Assembly: GCA_025463125.1 (NCBI GenBank)
Contig: JAOAPX010000052.1
Location: 1-33,729, forward strand
Direction: 5' to 3'
Source of the DNA: Acidobacteriota bacterium
GTDB lineage: Bacteria; Acidobacteriota; Blastocatellia; Pyrinomonadales; Pyrinomonadaceae
DNA: 33,729 bases
Shown: in pieces, positions 6,727-16,083 of the stretch
How the letters are laid out: the number at the start of each line of letters is the position of its first letter
How positions within the stretch are numbered: position 1 is the stretch's first letter
The notes under the pieces: model-generated
What the model was told of the DNA's origin: nothing
The model's database searches: none
Seen by the model: only the letters and a program-made list of their open reading frames with translations
Program-made: the position numbers and the translations under genes

Positions 6727-9606
6727 CTAACGGTTATTTATTAATTGGCGCAGAACATACTGCAAAATTCCGCCGCCTTTGTAATATTCAATTTCAATCG
6801 GCGTATCGATCCTGAGCGTCAGGGTCGTTTCCTCGCCGCTTCCGTCCGCGCGGGTTATTCTTAAAGTAACGTCCTGTCGCGGTCGTATGCTGCCGTTTTC
6901 GAGCCCGACTAAATCGAAAGTTTCGCTGCCGTCAAGATTTAACGTTTGCGCATTAACGCCGTCTTTAAATTGGAGCGGCAAAACGCCCATCCCGACCAGA
7001 TTCGAGCGGTGAATGCGTTCGAAAGATTCGGTGATAACGGCTTTAACGCCCATCAGACGGGTTCCTTTCGCCGCCCAGTCGCGCGAGCTTCCGGTGCCGT
7101 ATTCCTGACCGGCGAAAATTACGGTCGGAATATTTTGCGATTGATATTTCATCGCCGCATCATAAATCGACAGTTCTTCCCCGTCCGGCTGGTATTTCGT
7201 AAATCCGCCTTCGACGGGCGAAACCATCAGATTTTTTGTGCGCACATTGGCGAACGTTCCGCGTACCATCACGCGATCGTTTCCTCGACGCGAGCCGTAG
7301 GAATTGAAGTTTTCCGGCGTGACGCCCTTTTCCTGCAGATAAAGTCCGGCGGGCGAGCTCGGCTTGATCGAGCCGGCTGGCGAGATATGGTCCGTCGTTA
7401 CCGAATGACCGAAAATCGCCAGTGCGCGAGCGCCTAAAATGTCGGAAAAATTCCCCGATTCCATCGAGAAATCTTCAAAATAGGGCGGCTCCTGAATATA
7501 TGTCGATTCGGTGTCCCATTCGTAAACAGCTCCTTCGGAAGTCGGAATTTCGTTCCATAAAGGATTCTGCTCGGCGAATTCGCTGTAAAGACGCTTGTAA
7601 GTTTCCGGGTCGAAAGCCGCTTGCAAAACGTCTTTAACTTCATCGAGCGAAGCCCATATATCTTTCAAATAAACGTCGTTTCCGTCTTTGTCCTGACCGA
7701 TCGGTTCGAGATAAACGTCCTTGTTAACGGTTCCCGCGAGCGCATACGCGACGACGAGCGGCGGCGACATCAAAAAGTTCGCTTTAATGTTCTGATGAAC
7801 GCGCGCTTCGAAATTACGATTGCCCGACAAAACGCTTGCCGCGATCAGATCGTTTTCGACGATTCCTTCTTCGATACCCGAATCGAGCGGACCGGAATTT
7901 CCGATACAAGTCGTGCAGCCGTATCCGACGAGATTAAAGCCGATTTCATTCAAAAACGGCTGCAAGCCGGTTTTTTCAAGATATTCGGTTACGACGCGCG
8001 AGCCCGGCGCGAGCGAAGTTTTAACGTAAGCCGGAACTTTCATTCCTTTTTCGGCGGCTTTTTTCGCAACGATTCCGGCGGCAAGCATCACAGACGGATT
8101 CGATGTATTCGTGCACGAAGTGATCGCCGCGATCAGGACGTCGCCGTGACCGATGTCAGCCGTGTGCTGCGGGCAATCTTCTTCGGTTTGTTCGACGCGG
8201 TCGGGCGTCGGGCGATTGTTCATCATTTCGACTTCGGTCGAAACATTCGTATTTTTCGTGCTGACCCAATCGCTGATAACCGGAAGCGGAATCGAGAGAG
8301 GACTTTGTTCGCCGCCGCCTGCAATGGTTTGAGTCAAACGCGTTCCCATTGTTACGCGAAAACGTTTGTCGAGGTCTTCCGGATGTTTTCCGTAGCCGCC
8401 GTCGGCAACCGAAAGAGCGAACAATTCTTTGAAACGATCGTCTAAATTTGAAAGCTCGATGCGATCCTGCGGGCGTTTCGGTCCGGCGACCGACGGCGTA
8501 ATCGTTTCCAAATCAAGATTCAGCGTTACCGTGTAATCGACGTCGCCTTCTCTCGGAATTCCGAACATATTCTGTGCGGCGTAATAACTGCGAATCGTTT
8601 CGACCTGTTCTTCGCTTCTGCCAGTTGCGCGGAAATATTCCAGAGTTTTTTCGTCAATGCCGAAAAAGCCCATTGTCGCGCCGTATTCGGGAGCCATATT
8701 GGCGATCGTCGAGCGGTCGGTCGCATGAATGCTCGCCGCGCCTTCGCCGAAAAATTCCACGAATTTACCGACCACTTTCGCTTTGCGAAGCATTTCGGTA
8801 ATTCTTAAAACCAAATCCGTCGCCGTCGCGCCCTGCGGCAATTCGCCGGTTAAATTAACGCCGACGACATCCGGAGTTAAAATGTAAACCGGCTGACCGA
8901 GCATCGCCGCTTCGGCTTCGATACCGCCGACGCCCCAGCCGACGATGCCCAAACCGTTAATCATCGTCGTGTGCGAATCGGTTCCGACTAAAGTATCCGG
9001 GAAAAACACGCCGTCGCGCTCAAACACACCTTTTGCGAGATATTCCAGGTTTACCTGGTGCACGATACCGATTCCCGGCGGGACGACGCGAAAACCGTTA
9101 AACGCCTGCGTTCCCCATTTCAAAAAACGATAGCGCTGCTCGTTGCGGTTAAATTCGATTTCCATATTGCGCCGGTAAGCCGTCTCGCTTCCCGCATAAT
9201 CAACCTGAACCGAATGGTCAATCACCAGATCGACCGGCACGAGCGGCTCGATAACGCCGACATCCTTGCCCATTTTCGCCACTGCCGAACGCATCGCCGC
9301 CAAATCCACAAGCAGCGGAACGCCTGTAAAGTCCTGCAAAATCACGCGCGCGACCACAAACGGAATTTCATCGTTTCTTTCGCCCATCGCGCTCCAGTTT
9401 GCCAGTGTTCTGATACTTTCTTCGGTTATTTTTTTGCCGCCGTCAAAGTTTCGCAAAACCGATTCGAGAACAATTCTGATTGAAATCGGGAGACGTGAAA
9501 TATTGCCGATTCCTTCGGCTTCGAGCTGGGGCAAAGAGTAAAACGCTCCTTCACCGCCCGTACCGGTTTTAAATGTTTTTCGTGTATTAAAAAGATTATG
9601 TGTCAT
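6727..9606 (-). CDS. acnA: Aconitate hydratase AcnA
   Basis: This TCA-cycle enzyme interconverts citrate and isocitrate with a [4Fe-4S] cluster in the cytosol. The 959-residue protein shows the aconitase A signatures in order. [14 protein letters not shown] comes first, then [12 protein letters not shown]. The cluster cysteines are in SCTNTSNP and [10 protein letters not shown]. The swivel domain near the C-terminus has [21 protein letters not shown] and [17 protein letters not shown]. It is longer than the roughly 890 residues of E. coli AcnA. Part of the excess is an acidic insert before the first cluster cysteine ([20 protein letters not shown]), as in other long bacterial forms. The ATG at 9606 gives the expected N-terminus with no competing upstream start. 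It has its own promoter candidate and terminator, so it is probably monocistronic. Confidence 0.97.
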   Translation of the reverse strand: MTHNLFNTRKTFKTGTGGEGAFYSLPQLEAEGIGNISRLPISIRIVLESVLRNFDGGKKITEESIRTLANWSAMGERNDEIPFVVARVILQDFTGVPLLVDLAAMRSAVAKMGKDVGVIEPLVPVDLVIDHSVQVDYAGSETAYRRNMEIEFNRNEQRYRFLKWGTQAFNGFRVVPPGIGIVHQVNLEYLAKGVFERDGVFFPDTLVGTDSHTTMINGLGIVGWGVGGIEAEAAMLGQPVYILTPDVVGVNLTGELPQGATATDLVLRITEMLRKAKVVGKFVEFFGEGAASIHATDRSTIANMAPEYGATMGFFGIDEKTLEYFRATGRSEEQVETIRSYYAAQNMFGIPREGDVDYTVTLNLDLETITPSVAGPKRPQDRIELSNLDDRFKELFALSVADGGYGKHPEDLDKRFRVTMGTRLTQTIAGGGEQSPLSIPLPVISDWVSTKNTNVSTEVEMMNNRPTPDRVEQTEEDCPQHTADIGHGDVLIAAITSCTNTSNPSVMLAAGIVAKKAAEKGMKVPAYVKTSLAPGSRVVTEYLEKTGLQPFLNEIGFNLVGYGCTTCIGNSGPLDSGIEEGIVENDLIAASVLSGNRNFEARVHQNIKANFLMSPPLVVAYALAGTVNKDVYLEPIGQDKDGNDVYLKDIWASLDEVKDVLQAAFDPETYKRLYSEFAEQNPLWNEIPTSEGAVYEWDTESTYIQEPPYFEDFSMESGNFSDILGARALAIFGHSVTTDHISPAGSIKPSSPAGLYLQEKGVTPENFNSYGSRRGNDRVMVRGTFANVRTKNLMVSPVEGGFTKYQPDGEELSIYDAAMKYQSQNIPTVIFAGQEYGTGSSRDWAAKGTRLMGVKAVITESFERIHRSNLVGMGVLPLQFKDGVNAQTLNLDGSETFDLVGLENGSIRPRQDVTLRITRADGSGEETTLTLRIDTPIEIEYYKGGGILQYVLRQLINNR

Positions 9607-9979
9607 AGTGGTAATGTTGAAAAAGTCTGTATGATTGCTCGCTTCATCAATCTTCTATTTTAATAGCTCCCGCCCGAAAAACTCAAGTATTTGCTTAATT
9701 TAGTAAATTTTTTCATTTAGCCGAACGCATAGATTTATATAACTTATAAGTTGCAAAAATACGGGTTTATTCATACCGGAAAACAAATGCGTTTTTTAAG
9801 AGCCGAGCCGGAGCGTTCCGGCTTAGAACTATTTAGATTTTCCGCTTTCAAGTTCTTGCCATTCACGATATATTCGTTTTTTAATTATTATCTGAGTTTT
9901 GTTTCCTTTTTTTACACGACTTGAAAGTCAAGAGCAGGAGATATGACCGAGGGCGACAGTAGAAAAATATTATATTCTT
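9607..9979. other. Divergent intergenic region between acnA and the Nramp-like gene
   Basis: These 373 bases contain no gene I can support. Visible are a minus-strand promoter candidate for acnA (9657-9686) and a perfect 12-bp palindrome AACTTATAAGTT at 9741-9752 that could be a regulator site. There is also a small hairpin AGCCGG/CCGGCT around 9805-9822. I could not match any known riboswitch upstream of the Nramp-like gene. A promoter for that gene must lie here but is not evident. Confidence 0.6.
9657..9686 (-). promoter_or_regulatory. Candidate acnA promoter
   Basis: On the minus strand, TTGAGT (9686-9681), an 18-base spacer and TAAAAT (9662-9657), about 50 bases upstream of the acnA ATG. 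Confidence 0.45.
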
Positions 9980-11287
9980 ATGTGGTTTTCACTGAAAAAT
10001 TACGTTCGGAATTTCGCGCGTTTTCCGGCGCGGCTTCGTCGGAATTTTTCCGAATATCGCTTATTTACTTATTTTGCAGTTCTCGGTCCGGGCATTATCG
10101 CCGCCAACGCTGGCAATGACGCGAGCGGAATCGCCACATATTCTACTGCCGGCGCGGCTTACGGTTACAGTTTGCTCTGGGCGTTTATACCGATGACTTT
10201 AAGCTTGATCGTCGTCCAGGAGATGTGCGTGCGAATGGGCGTTGTCACCGGGAAAGGATTGGCTGATCTGATTCGCGAACAATTCGGCGTGCGCTGGACG
10301 GCGCTCGTTATGGCTTCGCTTTTGATCGCCAATACCGGCGTCATCGTTTCCGAGTTTGTCGGCATCGCGCAGGCTTCCGAGCTTTTCGGAATTCCGAGAT
10401 TTATCACCATTCCTTTGACCGCCGCTTTGATCTGGTGGCTAGTCGTAAAAGGAACGCAAAAGCGGGTCGAGCAGGTTTTTCTCGCCATGTCTCTGGTCTT
10501 TTTCTGCTACGTTTTCTCGGCTTTTCTAGCTAAACCCGATTGGGCTGAGGTCGCAGGCGAATTCGTCGAGCCGAGTTTCAGCTTTGAAACAGCTTATCTG
10601 TTCACGGTAATGGCTTTGATCGGAACGACCATTACGCCGTTTATGCAGGTTTACGTGCAGTCTTCGGTGGTCGAAAAAGGCATGGACAAGGAAGATTTGT
10701 CGCTTGTCCGCGCAGACGTCATAGTCGGGACTGTTTTCGCCTGCCTGATCGCCGCTTTTATCGTAATTTCGACAGCCGCGACGCTTAACAAACAAGGAAT
10801 TTACGTAATTGATTCCGCCGCGACCGCCGCCGAATCATTAGCTCCGGTCGCGGGAAATTACGCCAAGTATCTTTTCGGCGTCGGGCTTTTCGGCGCGGCG
10901 ATGCTGGCGATGGGAGTTTTGCCTCTGGCAACGGCTTATTCGCTTAGCGAGGCGCTCGGTTTTGAAAAAGGTCTTTCGCGCTCTTTTCGCGAAGCGCCGA
11001 TCTTTTTAGGAATATTTACAGCCTTAATCCTCATCGGCGTTGGTTTTGCGCTGCTGCCGAATATTCCGCAAATCAAGCTTCTTTTAATAACGCAGACCAT
11101 AAACGGCATTTTGCTTCCCTTTATTCTCGTCACGATAGTTTCGCTTTCGAGCAACAAGGAAATAATGGGCGAATATGCCAATAAGATATATTTCAAAGTT
11201 ATTGCCTGGGGAATCACAATTATTGTCTCGCTGCTTTCTTTATTGTTGATTGGAAAAACGATTATTGATATGTTTTACGCGGAATAA
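9980..11287 (+). CDS. Nramp (SLC11)-family transporter with atypical metal-site motifs
   Basis: This 435-residue inner-membrane protein has about eleven hydrophobic segments. The first helix (VLGPGIIAANAGNDASGIAT, then YSTAGAAYGYSLLW) aligns clearly with Nramp TM1. Nramp proteins are proton-coupled importers of Mn(II), Fe(II) or, in one branch, Mg(II). The canonical TM1 motif DPGN is replaced by DASG (47-50). In TM6 the canonical MPHN is replaced by TPFM (219-222), so the metal-ligating Met and the neighbouring His-Asn are missing. Transport of a classical Mn/Fe substrate is therefore doubtful. The ATG at 9980 has no evident ribosome binding site. The MscS-like gene follows after 5 bases, so the two are co-transcribed. 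Confidence 0.85.
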   Translation: MWFSLKNYVRNFARFPARLRRNFSEYRLFTYFAVLGPGIIAANAGNDASGIATYSTAGAAYGYSLLWAFIPMTLSLIVVQEMCVRMGVVTGKGLADLIREQFGVRWTALVMASLLIANTGVIVSEFVGIAQASELFGIPRFITIPLTAALIWWLVVKGTQKRVEQVFLAMSLVFFCYVFSAFLAKPDWAEVAGEFVEPSFSFETAYLFTVMALIGTTITPFMQVYVQSSVVEKGMDKEDLSLVRADVIVGTVFACLIAAFIVISTAATLNKQGIYVIDSAATAAESLAPVAGNYAKYLFGVGLFGAAMLAMGVLPLATAYSLSEALGFEKGLSRSFREAPIFLGIFTALILIGVGFALLPNIPQIKLLLITQTINGILLPFILVTIVSLSSNKEIMGEYANKIYFKVIAWGITIIVSLLSLLLIGKTIIDMFYAE

Positions 11288-11292
11288 AGCTT

Positions 11293-12765
11293 ATGCCTTC
11301 AACGCAGCTGCGAAAAAAAACGATTTTCTTTGCCGGATTTGCCGGTTCCATTATCCTCATTTTAATCGCTTTGCCGTTTATCGAAGTTCCTGCGAGAAAC
11401 TATATAGAGTCGTTTTTCGGAGCGACCGATTTGAAAATGGGCGAAACGGCGACAGTTTTATTCGACCATTTTCTGCGAATTGTCAAAATAATCTTGTGGA
11501 TGATACTCGTCGTTTCGAGCGTTCGTTTTCTTGATTTCCTGATTTTCGGCACGGCTTTTCGCAGTTCCGGGCAGAATGAGATTTCCTCTCTGCTGCGCAA
11601 CGTTTTTTCGATCATCACGTTTATCGTCGCCTTTTTTATTATTTTCAATTCGCAGTATCCGCAAGTCGATCTGGCTGCTTTGTTTACGACATCGACGATT
11701 CTCGGCATCGTTATCGGTCTGGCGCTGCAGGACACGTTAGGAAATCTTTTTGCGGGTTTAGCGATGCAGGCTGACCAGCCTTTTCAGGTCGGCGACGTGA
11801 TTTCCATTTCAAATCGCGGCATGGGCGTCGTTGAAAGCGTTTCCTGGCGCGGCGTAAAGATTCGCACTTTTCAAAACAAACTGCTTCTGATCAGCAACAG
11901 CGTTCTCGGAAAAGAAGTCATCGAAGTCGCTCCGAAAGACAACCTGAACGCTCGCATCGTTTTTTTCAACACGCTTTATTCGCATTCGCCAGCCAAAACC
12001 GTTCAGGTCGTCCGCGAAGCGGTTCGGCAGGTTGAAAACGTTTCAGCGAAAATTCGCCCTGTCGTCCGCATTAGAAATTTAGGCGATAACGGCGTCGATT
12101 GGGAAATAAAATACTGGCTCGAAGATTACGCGAAATTCAATGATACAGACGCTCTTATTCGCCAGCGGCTCTGGTATGTTTTTCAGCGCGAAAATCTCGA
12201 ATTCGCGTACCCGACCCGAACGATCTACATCGAAAACAAAGCGGAAAAACCGGAGCCGATCGAATCGGTTAATGAAATCTTTGAAAAATTAAGCAATATT
12301 CCGATTTTCGCGCCGCTTTCGGACGAGGAAACTCAGCAGCTGGCGCAAAGCGGCACGGCGAGAATTTACGCGCCCGGCGAAGCGATCGTTCATAAAGGAC
12401 AGCAGGGAAATTCGATGTTTATCATCAATCGCGGAGCCGTAAAAGTGCAGATCGCCGAAAACGGTCAGCCGAAAGTGATAAACCGGCTTCAGGAAAACGA
12501 TTTTTTCGGGGAAATGAGTCTTTTAACCGGGCAGCCGCGCTCGGCGACAGTAATTGCCGAAGAAGAAACGGAAGTGCTCCAAATCAAGAAAAAAGCCTTA
12601 AAGCCGATTTTTGAAACCAACCCCGATCTCGTTAAATCGATCTGCCAGATAGTCGAAGAACGCCGCGAGCTTTTAAAAACTCACGAAGATCTTAGCTCCG
12701 CTCTTGAAACCGATCAGGACAGAGGAGTTTTAAGCTCAATAAAAAAGTTCTTCGGCTTGAGTTAA
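11293..12765 (+). CDS. MscS-type channel with C-terminal cyclic-nucleotide-binding domain
   Basis: This 490-residue membrane protein has four N-terminal hydrophobic segments within residues 10-160. The MscS pore helix and beta domain follow (LGIVIGLALQDTLGNLFAGL, then QPFQVGDVISI and VESVSWRGVKIRTF). Residues about 345-460 form a cNMP-binding domain. Its phosphate-binding cassette FFGEMSLLTGQPRSATV keeps the Glu and Arg that contact the ribose and cyclic phosphate. This is the architecture of bacterial cyclic-nucleotide-gated MscS channels (bCNG), which respond to cAMP or cGMP more than to membrane tension. A short, partly helical tail follows. It lies 5 bases after the Nramp-like gene and ends in a strong terminator hairpin. 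Confidence 0.92.
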   Translation: MPSTQLRKKTIFFAGFAGSIILILIALPFIEVPARNYIESFFGATDLKMGETATVLFDHFLRIVKIILWMILVVSSVRFLDFLIFGTAFRSSGQNEISSLLRNVFSIITFIVAFFIIFNSQYPQVDLAALFTTSTILGIVIGLALQDTLGNLFAGLAMQADQPFQVGDVISISNRGMGVVESVSWRGVKIRTFQNKLLLISNSVLGKEVIEVAPKDNLNARIVFFNTLYSHSPAKTVQVVREAVRQVENVSAKIRPVVRIRNLGDNGVDWEIKYWLEDYAKFNDTDALIRQRLWYVFQRENLEFAYPTRTIYIENKAEKPEPIESVNEIFEKLSNIPIFAPLSDEETQQLAQSGTARIYAPGEAIVHKGQQGNSMFIINRGAVKVQIAENGQPKVINRLQENDFFGEMSLLTGQPRSATVIAEEETEVLQIKKKALKPIFETNPDLVKSICQIVEERRELLKTHEDLSSALETDQDRGVLSSIKKFFGLS

Positions 12766-12784
12766 TTCAAGCGGAAGAACTTTT
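12743..12784. terminator. Bidirectional terminator between convergent genes
   Basis: An 18-bp inverted repeat with one mismatch (12743-12760 with 12767-12784, 6-base loop) has A and T runs on opposite flanks. It overlaps the last codons of the MscS-like gene and serves the minus-strand gene at 12810 as well. Confidence 0.8.
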
Positions 12785-12809
12785 CTGAAAAACGCGGCTC
12801 TAAAATTAT

Positions 12810-13730
12810 TTACTGCACATTTTTATCGTAAATATCATGAAGAACTTCGGAAATCGGTTTGCGATGCGCGAAAGGATTTCCGTTTTCTCTGTTTTCATTT
12901 TCCTTTCTTCTCGATTCGGGATAAGTTCCGCCCGCGTTCCGCGCATCAGCCGACGATGCGTTTTCAGTTTTATTTTCACTGTTATTTTCGTAGCTTCTTT
13001 CCGAGTATTTTACCAAAGGCTCTTCGGTAATAGAATGAAACACTGGTATTTCCCGAACGGGTTCGGTCAAAACGGCTTTCGGCTTCGGTTCCTCGACCGG
13101 CGCTTCCAGTTTCCTGCGTTCCTGCTGCCTGACCTTTTCGCGGCTTTCTTCAAGCAGAACCTTGCCGCGATTGCGGCGCGCCCGCTCAAGCGCGCGAACC
13201 GCGGCTGACGTTAAAGGCGCTTCAGCCGGTTCGCGTTCGATTTTTCGTAAAACCTTGACGTAATTTCGCAGTTCCGGCGAAGGATGCACGTAAGTCGCTT
13301 CTTCGGCGTTCTCGTTTTCCAGCAAGTATGCCAGGTGATTTACGGCTGATTTATGATCGCCCGCTTTATGGTAAAGCGCGCCGAGCGTAAAATAAACGAG
13401 CGGCGGCGCGCCGTTGATCGCTCTTAAGATTCGTTCGCCGCGATTGATAACTTCCTGCATTTCGAAACCGTACCAGCGGCGATCGTCGTCGCGCAGCAAG
13501 TCGTTCGCCGAAAGATAAAATTCGAAAATCTCGCGCGTTTCATTTCGCGAGGGCGAAGAAAAGGTTTTCCACAAAAAATAAGCGAAAATTCCGAAGAAAA
13601 ATATCACAAACATAGGAAACCCCGCGACCATCAGCATTGCGGCGATAACGCTGAAGGCAAGAACATACTGTCCTCTTTCTTTCATAGCGTCGGGAACTTT
13701 TTTTTGTAATTTATTATTGTTATCGCTCAC
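12810..13730 (-). CDS. Membrane-anchored protein with TPR-like middle and charged tail
   Basis: This 306-residue protein has one or two closely spaced hydrophobic segments (about 22-55, VLAFSVIAAMLMVAGFPMFV then IFFFGIFAYFLW). A helical region around 68-140 follows, including PPLVYFTLGALYHKAGDHKSAVNHLAYLL, which looks like a TPR hairpin. After this come a Lys/Arg/Glu-rich helix and a disordered Asn/Glu-rich tail. The first codon is GTG at 13730; ATG at residue 16 is an alternative but would cut the N-terminus close to the membrane helix. It follows the ferredoxin gene by 82 bases. I do not recognise a family; a scaffolding role is only a guess from the TPR-like part. Confidence 0.65.
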   Translation of the reverse strand: MSDNNNKLQKKVPDAMKERGQYVLAFSVIAAMLMVAGFPMFVIFFFGIFAYFLWKTFSSPSRNETREIFEFYLSANDLLRDDDRRWYGFEMQEVINRGERILRAINGAPPLVYFTLGALYHKAGDHKSAVNHLAYLLENENAEEATYVHPSPELRNYVKVLRKIEREPAEAPLTSAAVRALERARRNRGKVLLEESREKVRQQERRKLEAPVEEPKPKAVLTEPVREIPVFHSITEEPLVKYSERSYENNSENKTENASSADARNAGGTYPESRRKENENRENGNPFAHRKPISEVLHDIYDKNVQ

Positions 13731-13812
13731 TATTTAAATAATTCTACTGCAGCCGAATCCGAACAATTCGGTAAAAGTCATCGATTGATAAACCATAAAC
13801 GACGCCAAACGC

Positions 13813-14460
13813 TTAACTTTCGGTTTTGGCTTGCGCACCTGAAGCTTTCTCGCCCGAAGATTTCGTTTCGCCTGAATCAGCTTTGTTTTTCTGATTTTCC
13901 TCAGCTGATTTACCACCGTTGCCGTTGGTTTTATGTTCTTCCGGGCGCTTTGCGTCTTTGCTTTCTTCTTCCATTTTCAAACCGAACTGCGCCAGGAAGT
14001 CCATTACTTTCCCGACAATTTTATACGGCGAATTCATAACAAAAGAAAACGTTTCGTTTAAAGTCAACGCTTCGAGGTGCACGAGATTGGCTATCTTTTT
14101 TTCAAGCGGCAAATCGGCGAATTCTTTGCGATATTCTTCGTTTAAATCTTTCGGTTCGGCTTCTTCTTTTATCTTTGTCTCGACGACGATTTCGCCGACC
14201 GAATCGATCTTCGCCTGGCAAGACAGACGCTCGCCGTTTTTTCGCCGTTCGTCGGACAGCAATTCGATTTCAGCTTTTGTCGGCGGCGTTAGAAATTCAG
14301 CGCCGCTTTTTATCGTGACGGCGCAAGTGTCGCAAAGTCCGAGCCTGCCGCATTCGTCAAAGATTTCTATCCCGAGCCTTCTCGCCGAGTCGATCAGATA
14401 AGTGCCGACGACGGCGACGCCTTGTATGTTTTCTCTTTCAAATTTTAATTCAGCTTCCAT
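13813..14460 (-). CDS. 2Fe-2S ferredoxin-domain protein with long hydrophilic tail
   Basis: Residues 1-100 form a ferredoxin fold with the cluster ligands C37, C43, C46 and C81. The spacing C-x5-C-x2-C plus a distant Cys in LSCQAK is the adrenodoxin-type pattern. The protein should be a cytosolic one-electron carrier; its partners are not evident here. Residues 104-165 form a helical segment (EEYRKEFADLPLEKKIANLV, then a hydrophobic VMNSPYKIVGKVMDFLAQFGL). The last 50 residues are Lys/Glu/Ser/Gly-rich and probably disordered. The total of 215 residues is about twice a normal ferredoxin. It lies 65 bases downstream of the Fur-family gene. Confidence 0.88.
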   Translation of the reverse strand: MEAELKFERENIQGVAVVGTYLIDSARRLGIEIFDECGRLGLCDTCAVTIKSGAEFLTPPTKAEIELLSDERRKNGERLSCQAKIDSVGEIVVETKIKEEAEPKDLNEEYRKEFADLPLEKKIANLVHLEALTLNETFSFVMNSPYKIVGKVMDFLAQFGLKMEEESKDAKRPEEHKTNGNGGKSAEENQKNKADSGETKSSGEKASGAQAKTES

Positions 14461-14525
14461 TTTTTATTTTTATAATTCTTTTACAGGTTACTTTCTACGC
14501 TTTCAGCCGCCGTCAGCCGGAAATT

Positions 14526-15068
14526 TCAATTCCCCGCTATCGTTTTGACCCGCACACGCGGTTGCGCACCGGAAGCCATAGTAGGATGCGATTCGTTGGC
14601 TTTATGTTGGCAATCTTCGCAAACTCCCCACAGACGCAAACTGTGATGCGTCGGGATAAAGCCGAATTTATGCGCCACGGCATCCTGCATCGACTCAATC
14701 TCAGGCGAGAAAAACTCGACGACTTTGCCGCATTCCGTGCAGATTATATGGTCGTGGTGCTCGTGATTGTAGTGATGCTCGTAATAAGTTTTGTTGTCTC
14801 CGAAGCGAACTTCACGCGCCAGCCCGGCTTCGGTCAAAAGTTTCAAGGTTCTGTAAACCGTCGTGTGCCCGACGCTCGGGTCTTCTTTCTGCACCAGCCA
14901 GTAGAGGTCTTCGCTGGTCAGATGCTCTTCGGTTCGCAAAAAAATTTCCAGAATCAAATCTCTCTGCGCGGTGCGGCGCAAGCCCGCCTTTTGTATATGT
15001 TCAAGAAAAATTTCTTTTTCGTTTTTAAATTCTTCTATTTTTTTCGCCATATCTTCCAGCTTCAGCAT
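14526..15068 (-). CDS. Fur-family transcriptional regulator
   Basis: This 180-residue DNA-binding metalloregulator has a winged helix at about 25-95, with recognition helix [13 protein letters not shown] (66-78). The metal-sensing dimerisation part has a His-rich segment [13 protein letters not shown] (98-110). Two CxxC pairs, C110/C113 and C150/C153, make the structural zinc site. The sequence does not tell Fur from Zur, Mur or PerR; the dense histidines are compatible with Fe(II) or Zn(II). A tail of about 25 residues extends past the usual end. It starts 17 bases after the DUF2520 gene, so they are probably co-transcribed. M7 is an alternative start. Confidence 0.92.
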   Translation of the reverse strand: MLKLEDMAKKIEEFKNEKEIFLEHIQKAGLRRTAQRDLILEIFLRTEEHLTSEDLYWLVQKEDPSVGHTTVYRTLKLLTEAGLAREVRFGDNKTYYEHHYNHEHHDHIICTECGKVVEFFSPEIESMQDAVAHKFGFIPTHHSLRLWGVCEDCQHKANESHPTMASGAQPRVRVKTIAGN

Positions 15069-15085
15069 AATTTTAGTTTAGTTTA

Positions 15086-15967
15086 TCACTTGAGATTCTT
15101 TTTCGCTAACGAAATTTTCTGCCGCAAGGCATCGAGCTTTTCCCGGTTTGCGCCCTGCTTTTCGGCTAACTGCAGCGAGCGTTCGCCGAGTTCCAGGTAT
15201 AAACCGACGACGGTCGGATCGACGCTTTCTTTTAACTTTTCCAGATGTTTTTCAAACGTTTCGAGATCGGCGCGCGCAAAAGGTCCGGTCAGAGCTTTTA
15301 CCGTTGTTTGCGTTTCCAGATTCTCGATCGTGCTTTTTATCAGGGGCAAAAGAATCCGGCGCGCCTCGGGTTCTTCAAGCCCGCATTTTCCGAGCATTTC
15401 GAGCGCCGTGTCGATAATCGCGACCAAATGCCCGCAAGCCGTAACGGCGGCGGCGTGATACAAAGTTTTATTCCTGGTTTCGACGGAAAAAGATTTTCCC
15501 CGCAGATGTTTAACGATTTTTTCCGCTTCCGAAACGGCTGAAGCTTCGCCTTCGACGCAGAAATACGCATCTTTGAATTTCGAAAAACCCAAAAAAGGAT
15601 CGCTGATTGAAACCAAAGGATGAATTGAGCCGGTCGGGCATCCGATGTTTCTCAAATCGTTTAAGGCTTCCGATGAAAGCGCTCCGCTCATATGAAAAAC
15701 GAACGGCTTATGTTTCAGATTTCCGGCAAGTTCTGCGGAAACTCGCCCGATCTGCGAATCCTGCGTGCAGATTAAGATAATTTCGGAAGTAATTTTACCG
15801 GCTTCGAAAATGGTTGTAATTGAAGGCTTATTTATTAAATGCCCGGCAATCGCGGAAGCATTCCCCGGATTTCGGACGATCAAATTCTCGATCCGGCATT
15901 TTTCGTCAAGCGCCAGAGCCAATGCGCCGCCGACTCTACCGACGCCGATTATTGAAACGGTTTTCAT
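15086..15967 (-). CDS. Rossmann-fold DUF2520 oxidoreductase-like protein
   Basis: This 293-residue protein has an N-terminal dinucleotide-binding motif (SIIGVGRVGGALA, about 5-17). A ProC/6-phosphogluconate-dehydrogenase-like Rossmann domain follows (IILICTQDSQIG, HMSGALSSEAL, GSIHPLVSI). The helical C-terminal DUF2520 domain (YHAAAVTACGHLVAIIDTA, then LTGPFARADLETFEKHL) is typical. The family is conserved in many bacteria and often annotated as NADP oxidoreductase, but I know of no proven physiological reaction. It lies between the large ATPase gene and the Fur-family gene on the same strand. Confidence 0.85.
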   Translation of the reverse strand: MKTVSIIGVGRVGGALALALDEKCRIENLIVRNPGNASAIAGHLINKPSITTIFEAGKITSEIILICTQDSQIGRVSAELAGNLKHKPFVFHMSGALSSEALNDLRNIGCPTGSIHPLVSISDPFLGFSKFKDAYFCVEGEASAVSEAEKIVKHLRGKSFSVETRNKTLYHAAAVTACGHLVAIIDTALEMLGKCGLEEPEARRILLPLIKSTIENLETQTTVKALTGPFARADLETFEKHLEKLKESVDPTVVGLYLELGERSLQLAEKQGANREKLDALRQKISLAKKNLK

Positions 15968-16083
15968 TAAAAGAAATATAAAGAAAGCTGCGCGAAATGA
16001 AAAATGAAGACGGCGATTTCAATGCGCGGTCGGCTTTTCGGCTTATCCTTTTTTATTCGCATGCTTTTTTTATTCGCAGCCGC

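Noticed and set aside
9943-10119. A 58-codon ORF with AGGAG just upstream, overlapping the start of the Nramp-like gene in another frame; possible leader peptide or a frameshifted true start.
   Set aside because: The spacing between AGGAG and ATG is only 2 bases, the peptide has no recognisable features and its frame runs through the well-conserved Nramp TM1 coding sequence. A sequencing indel near 9963 cannot be excluded but is not needed.
13734-13916. Basic 60-residue minus-strand ORF.
   Set aside because: It overlaps the tail of the ferredoxin gene in another frame, and the basic composition is what that Glu/Lys-rich region gives out of frame.
16015-16083. Duplicated CTTTTTTATTCGCA-like stretches between the DUF2520 gene and the large ATPase gene, considered as a terminator or repeat element.
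   Set aside because: There is no inverted repeat, and two short imperfect copies are within chance for this T-rich stretch.
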